Below are positions 34,938-42,825 of a DNA stretch of 64,000 bases, in pieces. The notes under the pieces are model-generated. The model saw nothing but the letters and a program-made list of their open reading frames with translations, had not been told where the DNA came from and did not search any database. Positions within the stretch are counted from its first letter, which is position 1; each line of letters starts with the position of its first letter. The stretch is from Desulfobaccales bacterium (GTDB lineage Bacteria > Desulfobacterota > Desulfobaccia > Desulfobaccales > 0-14-0-80-60-11): positions 186,001 through 250,000 of the forward strand of contig JBAZPO010000004.1 of the NCBI GenBank assembly GCA_041648175.1, read 5' to 3'. Both the position numbers and the translations under genes were made by a program.

Positions 34938-36101
34938 ATGGGCTCTGAGGTGGCTAAAATAAAGGCAACTGGCGATGAAATTGTTGGAGTATCCAAGCAT
35001 ATAAAAAGTCTTCGGAGAAATATCAAGGAAGCGGCTCAGGGGGATAAGGATGTTTTGATTTTGGGACCTTCAGGAACTGGAAAAGAACTGGTGGCAAGAG
35101 CCATTCATCAACAGAGTCAGCGTAATACAGGTCCTCTTATATCTCTTGATTGCGCCGCAATTCCGTCCGAACTGTTCATTAGTGAATTATTTGGACATAA
35201 AAAAGGTTCTTTTACCGGGGCTTATCAGGATATGAAGGGGAAAGTAGCTGAAGCCGAAGGAGGGACTCTATTCTTAGATGAAATTGGGAATCTCCGGCCG
35301 GATCACCAAGTTATGCTTCTCCGATTCCTTGAAGAGAGAGCATATAGGATGGTGGGTGGCAATGAATTAAAAAAAACCAATATCAGAATCATATTTGCAA
35401 CTAATAAAACAAATTTGGCTACGGGTTCTGAAGGTCATTTTAAAGAAGATCTTTATTACCGAATGAATCAACACATGATAATAACTGAGGCATTAAAAAA
35501 TCGATATGATGATGTTGTTTTTTATGTTAATTACTTTAATAGGAATATTAATGTTAGGACCAAATGTTTATTATATTCATATGGTTTTCCTGGAAATGTA
35601 CGCGAATTATTAAATCTCGTCGAACACAGCTCTTCTTATGTAAGGGGTTATATTAGGATGCGTTTGGCGGAGCAACTTAAAATTAGCAATGGAATGGAAG
35701 CTAAGGCACAAGAGTCCAGTTATTGGAAAGGCTATTTATCTAATTATGTCGTTAACGAATCATATGAAAAGGATATACTTTATTCAACATTTGTTTTTAA
35801 CAGAATGCACATTAAGAACCTTAAGAAAATTGTGGACCTGTATGAAATTATTACTCTTTTATCTTATGCCAAATTAACCAAAGTGGCGACAAGGGATGTG
35901 TTACATATAAGGGATGAGAATTTAACCCCGAAGATTTTCAGAGAACGATTCGGATATAGTTTGCCAGAGGGGAGAAACATAACGATTGGTAATGATGAGA
36001 CAGATTGCAGAAAGCTACCGAGGGAACCCATGAAGTTATACCCAGAATTTATTAATTTTTTTGAATTCTATCAATATGTTAACCTTGATCGAAAAAAATA
36101 G
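34938..36101 (+). CDS. Sigma-54-activator-like AAA+ protein lacking receiver and HTH domains
   Basis: 387 residues. Residues about 15-235 form a sigma-54 interaction AAA+ core: Walker A GPSGTGKE (43-50), the sigma-54 contact loop GSFTGA (90-95, A to S change from GAFTGA), Walker B LFLDEIGN (111-118), and FKEDLYYRMN and YGFPGNVREL. The remaining 150 residues match no Fis-type DNA-binding domain. There is no N-terminal sensory domain. RBS GGAGGAAAAAA precedes the ATG. The gene is notably AT-rich compared with the chromosome, indicating recent transfer. It may regulate the element or act at sigma-54 promoters in solution. Confidence 0.85.
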   Translation: MGSEVAKIKATGDEIVGVSKHIKSLRRNIKEAAQGDKDVLILGPSGTGKELVARAIHQQSQRNTGPLISLDCAAIPSELFISELFGHKKGSFTGAYQDMKGKVAEAEGGTLFLDEIGNLRPDHQVMLLRFLEERAYRMVGGNELKKTNIRIIFATNKTNLATGSEGHFKEDLYYRMNQHMIITEALKNRYDDVVFYVNYFNRNINVRTKCLLYSYGFPGNVRELLNLVEHSSSYVRGYIRMRLAEQLKISNGMEAKAQESSYWKGYLSNYVVNESYEKDILYSTFVFNRMHIKNLKKIVDLYEIITLLSYAKLTKVATRDVLHIRDENLTPKIFRERFGYSLPEGRNITIGNDETDCRKLPREPMKLYPEFINFFEFYQYVNLDRKK

Positions 36102-36194
36102 CCTTCTCTTCTCATTCCTAATTCTTCCCATAATATAAAAATCTCTTCCCAAAAAATTTACCCATTAAATAAAGTAATTATTTAAGCTACTTAT

Positions 36195-36225
36195 CAAGTG
36201 GCATGCCACTTGCTTTTTATTTTTG
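36195..36225 (+). terminator. Intrinsic terminator after the AAA+ gene
   Basis: CAAGTGG and CCACTTG pair around loop CATG (36195-36212), followed by CTTTTTATTTTT. It lies in the gene-free interval 36102-36414, which also has a CACCCC/GGGGTG hairpin at about 36241-36258. Confidence 0.8.
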
Positions 36226-36414
36226 CGGACGCGTCGTCATCACCCCCTGACGGGGTGCGAGGAGGTTGACCGGTTTTAAAGGTGGGCCTTGTTGGTAACG
36301 CCGGCTCAGTGAGTACTAACAACTTAACAGGGAAGAGGGCGCTCTCTTTAATTCTAACGTTCCTTGAGTCTCATATGAAACGAGTGAACACCTCAGAGAA
36401 GGAGAAACAAGACC

Positions 36415-37188
36415 ATGGAAGAATTAAATTACAACCTTCCAGCCTGCTATCGGCCTAACAATTTCGACGAGTTGTTAGGAAACGAGGGTGTGAAGAGGGT
36501 TTTAAAAGCGTACCAAAAAAACCCCAATCGCCCTAAATCGATAATGCTTTCTGGCCCAACTGGAGGCGGCAAGACCACCACCGGCAGGATATACGCCCGA
36601 ACCCTTAACTGTAGCCAACTGACAGAGGGATTTAATCCCTGCGGACAATGCCCCTCGTGCCAGATGCCATTACAAGGGTGTGGGAGCATCATCGAAGTTA
36701 ACTGTACGATGCGGAGGGGACTCGATGACATGAGGCAATTGATCCGGGTGTCAAACCTTACTCCTCGGCAAAATTTTCGGATCCTTATCCTAGATGAGAT
36801 CCAAGGAGCTACTTCTGAAGCTCACAACGCTTTGCTTAAACCTCTTGAAGAGCCGCCCGCCCTCACCTATTGGATACTCTGCACATCCGAGCCCAATAAG
36901 GTGCCAAAGGCAATAGCCGGCCGGTGCGTACAGTTGGCGCTAACCTATCCACCTCCAGCGGCCCTCCAAAACCGGCTCCGGGAAATAGCTCGGAAGGATT
37001 TTGGTCGAGATATTGCCCGCCTTTTACGGCCGTATTTGCTGGACATTATCGATCAATGTGATGGCCAGCCGAGAGCTTCTATCGAGCTGATGGGGGTGCT
37101 CGGAACGGCCCTATCCGTGGACAAGAAGGCCTTAAGCAATCAGCTGCTGGCCAAACAGATCGTGGAGAGCTTCCTTGACGATCTCTAG
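36415..37188 (+). CDS. Short DnaX-like clamp-loader ATPase
   Basis: 257 residues. It matches the AAA+ part of DNA polymerase III gamma/tau: YRPNNFDELLGNEGVKRVL, Walker A GPTGGGKTTTGR, a zinc cluster (NPCGQCPSC plus the preceding NCSQ), Walker B RILILDEIQGA, sensor CTSEPNKVPKAIAGRC. Domain III and the tau tail are missing; chromosomal DnaX is roughly twice as long. A dedicated clamp loader or replication adaptor of the mobile element is the likely role. Confidence 0.85.
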   Translation: MEELNYNLPACYRPNNFDELLGNEGVKRVLKAYQKNPNRPKSIMLSGPTGGGKTTTGRIYARTLNCSQLTEGFNPCGQCPSCQMPLQGCGSIIEVNCTMRRGLDDMRQLIRVSNLTPRQNFRILILDEIQGATSEAHNALLKPLEEPPALTYWILCTSEPNKVPKAIAGRCVQLALTYPPPAALQNRLREIARKDFGRDIARLLRPYLLDIIDQCDGQPRASIELMGVLGTALSVDKKALSNQLLAKQIVESFLDDL

Positions 37189-37199
37189 ACACCATGCCT

Positions 37200-37294
37200 C
37201 AGTGTGAGTTGTTGCTTTAAGCAAGCATCACACTGGTGGATTTGATTTGGTCGGCCAAAGGCCCCTGGCATGCCGCTGTGACGTGTCAGGGGCC
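37200..37294 (+). other. Two consecutive hairpins downstream of the DnaX-like gene
   Basis: CAGTGTGA (37200-37207) pairs with TCACACTG (37228-37235) around an inner TTGCT/AGCAA stem. GGCCCCTG (37260-37267) pairs with CAGGGGCC (37287-37294). Neither has a T-run. They may be transcript-end or regulatory structures, or part of an origin. Confidence 0.5.
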
Positions 37295-37402
37295 AGTTGG
37301 CACCGATCGTTAGATACACGAGCATGGATGGTGTGGACTTTATTGGCCTGAACTGGAGGGTAATGGATGGTAAAGATGAACGTTTAACACCGATGTGGAA
37401 GG

Positions 37403-37650
37403 GTGTTGCGCGGTTGCGCGGTTTTTCAAAGGTAAGTCAGGTGTCACCAAGAAAAATCGGTTTCATGTGGAAATGTACGATTTGTACCAATCTCCATAGC
37501 AGGGCCGCGCCATTGATTGTTCATCATGTTGCCCTTTGCCAATACTCCTGGATGTAAGCACAAGGATATCTCGGCTACAGGCAACGTAACTCAAATAGGA
37601 GATTTCTCCATGAAGCATGCCACTTCAAAAACTGCGCAACCGCGCAACAC
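37403..37650. repeat. 27-base inverted repeat flanking the primase/helicase start
   Basis: GTGTTGCGCGGTTGCGCGGT (37403 on) and its near reverse complement at 37624-37650 match at about 25 of 27 bases, 194 bases apart. The second arm lies inside the first codons of the next gene. Candidate replication-origin or operator element. Confidence 0.6.
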
Positions 37651-39436
37651 TAAGGGTTGTTCCTTAAAGGAATATGCCCTGGTTACTCAATTACCCCGGA
37701 AATTTCTCAAGGGGCTGGGGCTTGCTAACTCCATCTCCCATGGAATCCGGAACCTATCCCTTCCTTATTATGGCGTAGACGGAAATATCATCAACACCAG
37801 GTATCGGACCACTCTGAGGGCCCATGGGGAGTTTCTATGGGCAAAACAGGACGAGGAGATCCCTTACGGCCTCTGGAAACTGGCCGAGGCCAAGGAAGCC
37901 GGATTTGTCGTTCTGGTCGAAGAAGAAAGCGCTTGCCATACCCTCTGGTACAAAGATTTCCCGGCCCTTGGGATACCCGGACCAAACACCTGGAAGAAAG
38001 ATTGGGAGTCAAGCCACCTGGAGGGCATACCGACGATCTACGTGGTCATTCCTCCAGACCATGGTGGAGAAGGCATCCTGACCAGGCTGAAGGAGTCATC
38101 CCTTTGCGGCCGTATCAAGGTTGTGAACCTGGGCAAGCACCGGGACCCGAGCACTCTTTACCTTGCGGCGCCGAAGGAGTTCCAGGGGCGGTTCAAAAAA
38201 GCCCTCAAGACAGCAACCCCATTGCGGCCGATAGATATGAAGGCAATCAACCACATAGCCCAGAGCAAAAACATCCTGAAACTGTTCACCGACGACCTAA
38301 GGAAATGCGGCATCATCGGGGAGAAGCATGGGTGTAAGTTAATGTACCTCTGCGTCACCACCCGCTTCTTCCTTGAACCGGTTTCGGTGGTGGTGAAAGG
38401 GGATTCGAGCGGAGGCAAATCGTATACCACCGGGGGAGTCCTGAAATTCTTTCCCTCGGACGCCTATATTGACTTAACATCAATGTCGGAGAAGGCTCTC
38501 ATTTACGCCGAAGCATCTTTTGAACATCGGTTTCTATGGATTTATGAAGCGGCTGGCTTGGAGAACCCGTCAGTAAGGTACCTGATCAGGACCTTATTGA
38601 GCGAAGGGAGAATCAAGTACATGGTTACCGGAAATGTCTCTGGGGGACGCGCGAGTAAGACAATCGAGAAAGAAGGGCCTACCGGTCTTATCCTGACCAC
38701 CACCTTGAAGTTCATCGGGGAGGATCAGGAAAACCGCCTTCTCTCAATCCCTATCAACGTGAGCCCAAACCAGACCAGACAAATTCTGGTGGGCCAGGCG
38801 GAAGAAGCTGGAGGGGAAGTGAATTCATCGGACCCAAATGGGGTTGGGGGGGAGGTGGATTTATCGCCCTGGCACGAGTTTCAAGAATGGCTCAGGCAAT
38901 CCGATCAGCGGGTTATCATCCCCTATGCTCCGGCCTTGGCAGAGTTGATAAACCCGGTTGTCTTGAGGATACGGAGGGACTTTACCAAGGTCTGTAACCT
39001 GATCAAGGCGCATGCTTTGCTGCACCAGTTAAACCGCGACCGTGACCCGGCTGGAAAACTCATCGCCAAGCTAATCGATTATTCCCGGGTTTATAAGCTC
39101 ATACATGGCCACCTTCAACTGGCTCATGAGACCGCTGTCCCGCAACACATAAGGGAACTGGTAGAGGCGATCAATAAGGCCAGCGAAGCACATGATTTCC
39201 AGGGAATTTCTGGGAAGAGATTAGTCCAGAATCTTGGGATCAACAAGTCAAACGTTTCCCGGGGGGTAAAAGAGGCCCTGGAGAAGGGTTATATCCGGAA
39301 CCTCGAAGATAGGCGCGGAAGGCCGGCGAAATATGTTCTAGACAACCCCCTTCCGTCAACCAGGGACATTCTCCCGTCACCACAGGAGCTCAAGGCACAC
39401 TGGAAAAAGAAAAAACCCGGCAAAGGGGACCGGTGA
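37610..39436 (+). CDS. Replication protein with Toprim-like and helicase-like (Walker A) modules
   Basis: 608 residues from ATG 37610, with AGGAG nine bases upstream. The N-terminal part resembles phage/plasmid primase regions, with a Toprim-like VVLVEEESACHTLW (about 100-113). A P-loop VVKGDSSGGKS (264-271) follows, then FLWIYEAAGLE as a Walker B-like block. The C-terminal winged helix reads NLGINKSNVSRGVKEALEKG. The overall plan fits mobile-element primase-helicases. The frame upstream to 37517 is probably non-coding. Confidence 0.75.
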   Translation: MKHATSKTAQPRNTKGCSLKEYALVTQLPRKFLKGLGLANSISHGIRNLSLPYYGVDGNIINTRYRTTLRAHGEFLWAKQDEEIPYGLWKLAEAKEAGFVVLVEEESACHTLWYKDFPALGIPGPNTWKKDWESSHLEGIPTIYVVIPPDHGGEGILTRLKESSLCGRIKVVNLGKHRDPSTLYLAAPKEFQGRFKKALKTATPLRPIDMKAINHIAQSKNILKLFTDDLRKCGIIGEKHGCKLMYLCVTTRFFLEPVSVVVKGDSSGGKSYTTGGVLKFFPSDAYIDLTSMSEKALIYAEASFEHRFLWIYEAAGLENPSVRYLIRTLLSEGRIKYMVTGNVSGGRASKTIEKEGPTGLILTTTLKFIGEDQENRLLSIPINVSPNQTRQILVGQAEEAGGEVNSSDPNGVGGEVDLSPWHEFQEWLRQSDQRVIIPYAPALAELINPVVLRIRRDFTKVCNLIKAHALLHQLNRDRDPAGKLIAKLIDYSRVYKLIHGHLQLAHETAVPQHIRELVEAINKASEAHDFQGISGKRLVQNLGINKSNVSRGVKEALEKGYIRNLEDRRGRPAKYVLDNPLPSTRDILPSPQELKAHWKKKKPGKGDR

Positions 39437-39872
39437 ACTGCTAAAGTTTTGGTGTAAATTGGCTTGAATAATACAGGGGTGGCAGCTTTTGATGGGCTGC
39501 CATCCCAATCTCCCAATGGATGTGATGCGGTAGACATCCCGTCTAACCACCATAAAGCATCTTTAGCCGGTTTTCCTTGACGCTTCATCAAGACCTCAAG
39601 GGACAGAACACCTACGGCCTTGTATCGGAACCTGAAGGTGATCAGAAAGACGGAGGAGGCTTCGTGGACACCATCAACCAGCAGTGGTAGGCGCGGACAC
39701 AAACGATTTCCTCAGCCCTGTCGAGACCAGGGCAGCTCAATAAAACCTTGTATCCGAAAAACCGGATGTGGTACAGATTTTTATTTTTTTTCCATTCCTG
39801 GTTTGATTGTTTTTTGTAAGATTAACAAATCGCTGGCAGGTTATTGAGTCAGAAAACCAGATATCTCATTAA
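39437..39872. other. Gene-free interval with a hairpin
   Basis: No convincing ORF. GGTGGCAGC at about 39478 pairs with GCTGCCATCC at about 39497, a possible terminator of the replication gene. Confidence 0.4.
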
Positions 39873-40940
39873 GTGGGGAAAAAAGTGGAAAGAGCGGGGA
39901 AGAGAAGGAAGGGGCCTCGGATTATATCAAAGCATGAGCAGCATAAAATTAACTCTGGCAAACGTCTGCAGCAGAGAATAATAAATACCACCTTACGAGG
40001 CATTACAGAACTAAAGGTATTAATTCATAGGTCTGTCTTCTCCGGATTATATGGTTCCGAGAAGCTAGAACGAGCGATGGGAAACCAGGAAATCAAATGG
40101 ATTCCTAATAAAACACGGGCATTTTCTAGCTACTCATATAAGGCCAATATACAACTCGAACAGGGTGAAGTCGATATATTTTCCTTGCGTAAAACTTTTG
40201 GACCTTCCTGTATAATCGCCACCGCTGATTCGACTTATGACATGCTTCACTACCTGCGTAAGTCTCTTCCTAACTTAAAAATATACTCACTCGAATATGC
40301 GATCGACCACTATTGCAAAAATCCTGAGGCCGTCGCTGACATATTTTATCTTTTAAGACGCTACCTCTATAGAAGAAATGCGAAACTTACCTCAATGGTT
40401 GGTGGAAAGTTCTTTGGGTGGCAAGATTGGTTGAAAGACTTGAGGGAAAGTAACGCAGTTTATTATATTCAAATGGGGAAAAAATCAGGGAAGCATATTA
40501 AGGTCTACGAGCGGGGCCCAGACTCAAAGAAACTCTCTGGCACCAAAGAATGGCGTCACGAAGACGTAGACCGAGTCCGCATTGAATTTAAGCTCAAACG
40601 CTTAGCAATTACCAAGAAATACGGCCTCAGCACCTTGAAACAATTGCTGATGGCCCCTAAGTTTGCCGATATTGCTTCGGAGTATGTTCAGTTCAAAAAC
40701 TTCAAGTTCTCCTCAGAATTGCCGCAAGACTGGGATGATTACCTATCCGAGGACGGTCAGGGGAACCTGGAAAGTTTCATGCAAGAGGTATTATCAGCCA
40801 AAGATAAAGACAAGGTCAAGAACGTCATTCAGTATGTTGAAGATAACCAAAGAATGCAGGTCCTTAAAAAGCGTATCATTGAGGCTGCAGAGGCATTTGA
40901 TAAACATTGGGGCAGAGGATCTTACCGAATCGTCAAATAA
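39873..40940 (+). CDS. Putative Rep-like protein of the element
   Basis: 355 residues from GTG 39873; no strong ribosome site is visible, so the start is uncertain. Basic N-terminus (KKVERAGKRRKGPR). The block SGKHIKVYERGPDSKKLSG then VRIEFKLKRLAITKKYG resembles the identity-strand/RvE core of plasmid Rep_trans-type initiators. The C-terminus is helical and charged. Assignment rests on weak motif similarity and on its place beside the primase-helicase. Confidence 0.55.
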   Translation: MGKKVERAGKRRKGPRIISKHEQHKINSGKRLQQRIINTTLRGITELKVLIHRSVFSGLYGSEKLERAMGNQEIKWIPNKTRAFSSYSYKANIQLEQGEVDIFSLRKTFGPSCIIATADSTYDMLHYLRKSLPNLKIYSLEYAIDHYCKNPEAVADIFYLLRRYLYRRNAKLTSMVGGKFFGWQDWLKDLRESNAVYYIQMGKKSGKHIKVYERGPDSKKLSGTKEWRHEDVDRVRIEFKLKRLAITKKYGLSTLKQLLMAPKFADIASEYVQFKNFKFSSELPQDWDDYLSEDGQGNLESFMQEVLSAKDKDKVKNVIQYVEDNQRMQVLKKRIIEAAEAFDKHWGRGSYRIVK

Positions 40941-41515
40941 TGTTGCTGCAAAAGCCATAGTATAATAAGCAATAGTATATGTGTAACACTTAAATCAACT
41001 ACTTGAGCCCTTCCTTGTTACTCTGTAATTCTACCTGACATTCCATAACTCCAGCAAGTGAACTGTACTTTGCCCACAGCTTGGTGAAATGCTACATGCC
41101 ATTGGCTTTGTCGTTGTTGTTTGACCCCCGGATTTACTTGTGCAAGAGGGGTGTTTTTGGCTTTTGTCTGCCCCGGCCAACTTTCGTACCCCTGGTTTGG
41201 CGTGAGTGTGCCACTGGTCCCGCCAAAGTGGCCCCTGACCCCAACCGTTTTCGCCGCTGAACTGCCAAAGCCCACCCGGAATACCCCAAAACTGCCATGT
41301 AGTCCCGCCGACCATAGCTTTTCAATGCCTCAGACCACCAGCTAGGGACTTTTGCCACTTGTGTGTGGCTGACTCCCGGATTTCTCAGTTGCGGTGGTCT
41401 GCTCACCGCTGTTGACAAAGCGGTAACCAGGAACCGCTAATCGCCGCAATTGGCCCTAAAACCTCAGTCTACAGACCCCGTTTGAACAAGCAATCTATTC
41501 ATACGGAGGTCTGTC
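40941..41515. other. Gene-free interval
   Basis: 575 bases without a convincing gene. Short ORFs on the minus strand overlap each other and lack ribosome sites. Two related CCCGGATTT phrases (near 41126 and 41372) are too short to call a repeat. This could include the right end of the integrated element. Confidence 0.4.
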
Positions 41516-41926
41516 ATGGAACTGAAATGTGATTATCTAGGAAAAGACTGGCGCCAGGCGAAGCAAGAAGTGAAAGCTGTGCTGATTGGTCGGGCGAAGG
41601 CGCGGGACGTCATTTCCTATTTTGAGCTTGCAGTCCGGGTGCCTGCCATCAAGTTTGATCCGGATTCTCTGACGCTGCGGACGTTGCTCCAGGAGATTGG
41701 CGCTGAAGAAAACGCGGCTGGGAGAGGGATGCTGTCTGCGGTTGTCGTTTACAGTGCTGGCGAAAGGCAACCAGACCTGGAGTTCCTTTACTTGGCGACT
41801 CAGCTCGGGAAAAACACCTCCAACATCATGTGGTGCTGGCTCAATGAACTGAAACGGGTGTTCAATTGTTGGTCGCAGGCCAAGAGAAAGCCAAAGTCTC
41901 ATTGCCAGAGGTCTAAACAACTATAA
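41516..41926 (+). CDS. Conserved hypothetical protein
   Basis: 136 residues with GGAGG nine bases before the ATG. The middle block ISYFELAVRVPAIKFDPDS and EENAAGRGMLSAVVVYSAG resembles a widespread uncharacterised small-protein family often seen in accessory regions. No catalytic role can be given. Confidence 0.7.
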   Translation: MELKCDYLGKDWRQAKQEVKAVLIGRAKARDVISYFELAVRVPAIKFDPDSLTLRTLLQEIGAEENAAGRGMLSAVVVYSAGERQPDLEFLYLATQLGKNTSNIMWCWLNELKRVFNCWSQAKRKPKSHCQRSKQL

Positions 41927-42263
41927 GTTACAGTGGGGAGAGTTGGGCCATTTGTTGGTGGAGCTTGCCCCTCTTCCCTTTTTACCGTTGCCAGACAGGC
42001 TTATGGTTTCATTTCATGCCTGCAGAATTTACAATATTTGGCTGGAGCAACTGCCACCTATGATAACCATATCTGGTATCAATTATTACCTGACTGGCTG
42101 CGCATAAAGAGCAGTAACATTCAATCATGGGATACAAAAGAAGCTTCAACATTTTATTTCCCCAAGATGTTTACATCAGCTAATTGGCAGCTTGGATGGT
42201 TTGCCTTCTTCCCCATAATTACTCCCAAGAATAGGGTGCGCTGGTTGTTGTGAGGATTTTTGG
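41927..42263. other. Gene-free interval
   Basis: No supported gene; an ORF at 41933-42253 lacks a ribosome site and any recognisable sequence. Confidence 0.4.
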
Positions 42264-42825
42264 TTAATAAATGCACCAAACCTGGCGGCTCAAAGCAGTC
42301 CTGTCCATGTCGGTAAGAAAAAGTTTGCTCCCCTTCCACATAGATAACCACCTCCCTTTCAGGACTTTGCGTACAATGCGAGTGTTGTCAAAGACGTCAC
42401 CGCCCTTGATGTCCGCCAAAGTCGCCCGCTTCAGGCCAAAATCTTCGGGAGCAATATTATAGGTCCGAACCGTACCGTCTTTAAGCTGGCTCACCGGGTG
42501 GGCCTCACGAGGCTGATTTCGTCGAACGAGTCCTCGCCGAAGACCACAAAGGCGCTTTTGCCCCCCAGGTTGCCCAACACCTGGACCAGAGGCTCGGTGA
42601 AGCGGGCGTCATAGCCCCCCAGCACCCTGGATGTTGCCGCGGGCTCAGTTGGTCAGGGGCCTTAGGACGTTAAAGATGGTGTGGATGTGCCGATCTCCCG
42701 CGGGGGCCGATGGAATAACCCATGGCCCCGTGGAGTGGGGAGCGAACCGAAACCCGATGTCCACCTCCAGGATGCACCAGCCACCTGATCCGGCGTCAGG
42801 GCCAGAATAATCCCCAAGGCCTCCT
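42264..42825 (-). pseudogene. trpD: Degraded remnant of anthranilate phosphoribosyltransferase
   Basis: Blocks of TrpD appear in order on the minus strand but in different frames: EALGIILALTPDQVA, CILEVDIGFRFAP, TIFNVLRPLTN, VLGGYDARFTEPLVQVLGN with KSAFVVFGEDSFDEISL, and GTVRTYNIAPEDFGL with LADIKGGD. Several frameshifts and stops separate them. It ends in RIVRKVLKG without the final family helices, so the 3' end is also lost. It corresponds to roughly the C-terminal half of TrpD. No other trp genes are nearby. Confidence 0.85.

Noticed and set aside
37297..37557. 86-residue plus-strand ORF before the primase-helicase gene
   Set aside because: It runs through the hairpins and the inverted repeat, has no ribosome site and no recognisable sequence.
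41134..41418. Overlapping minus-strand ORFs at 41018-41418
   Set aside because: Several frames are open at once, none has a ribosome site or a protein-like composition.
41933..42253. 106-residue plus-strand ORF
   Set aside because: No ribosome site; composition is unlike the neighbouring genes.
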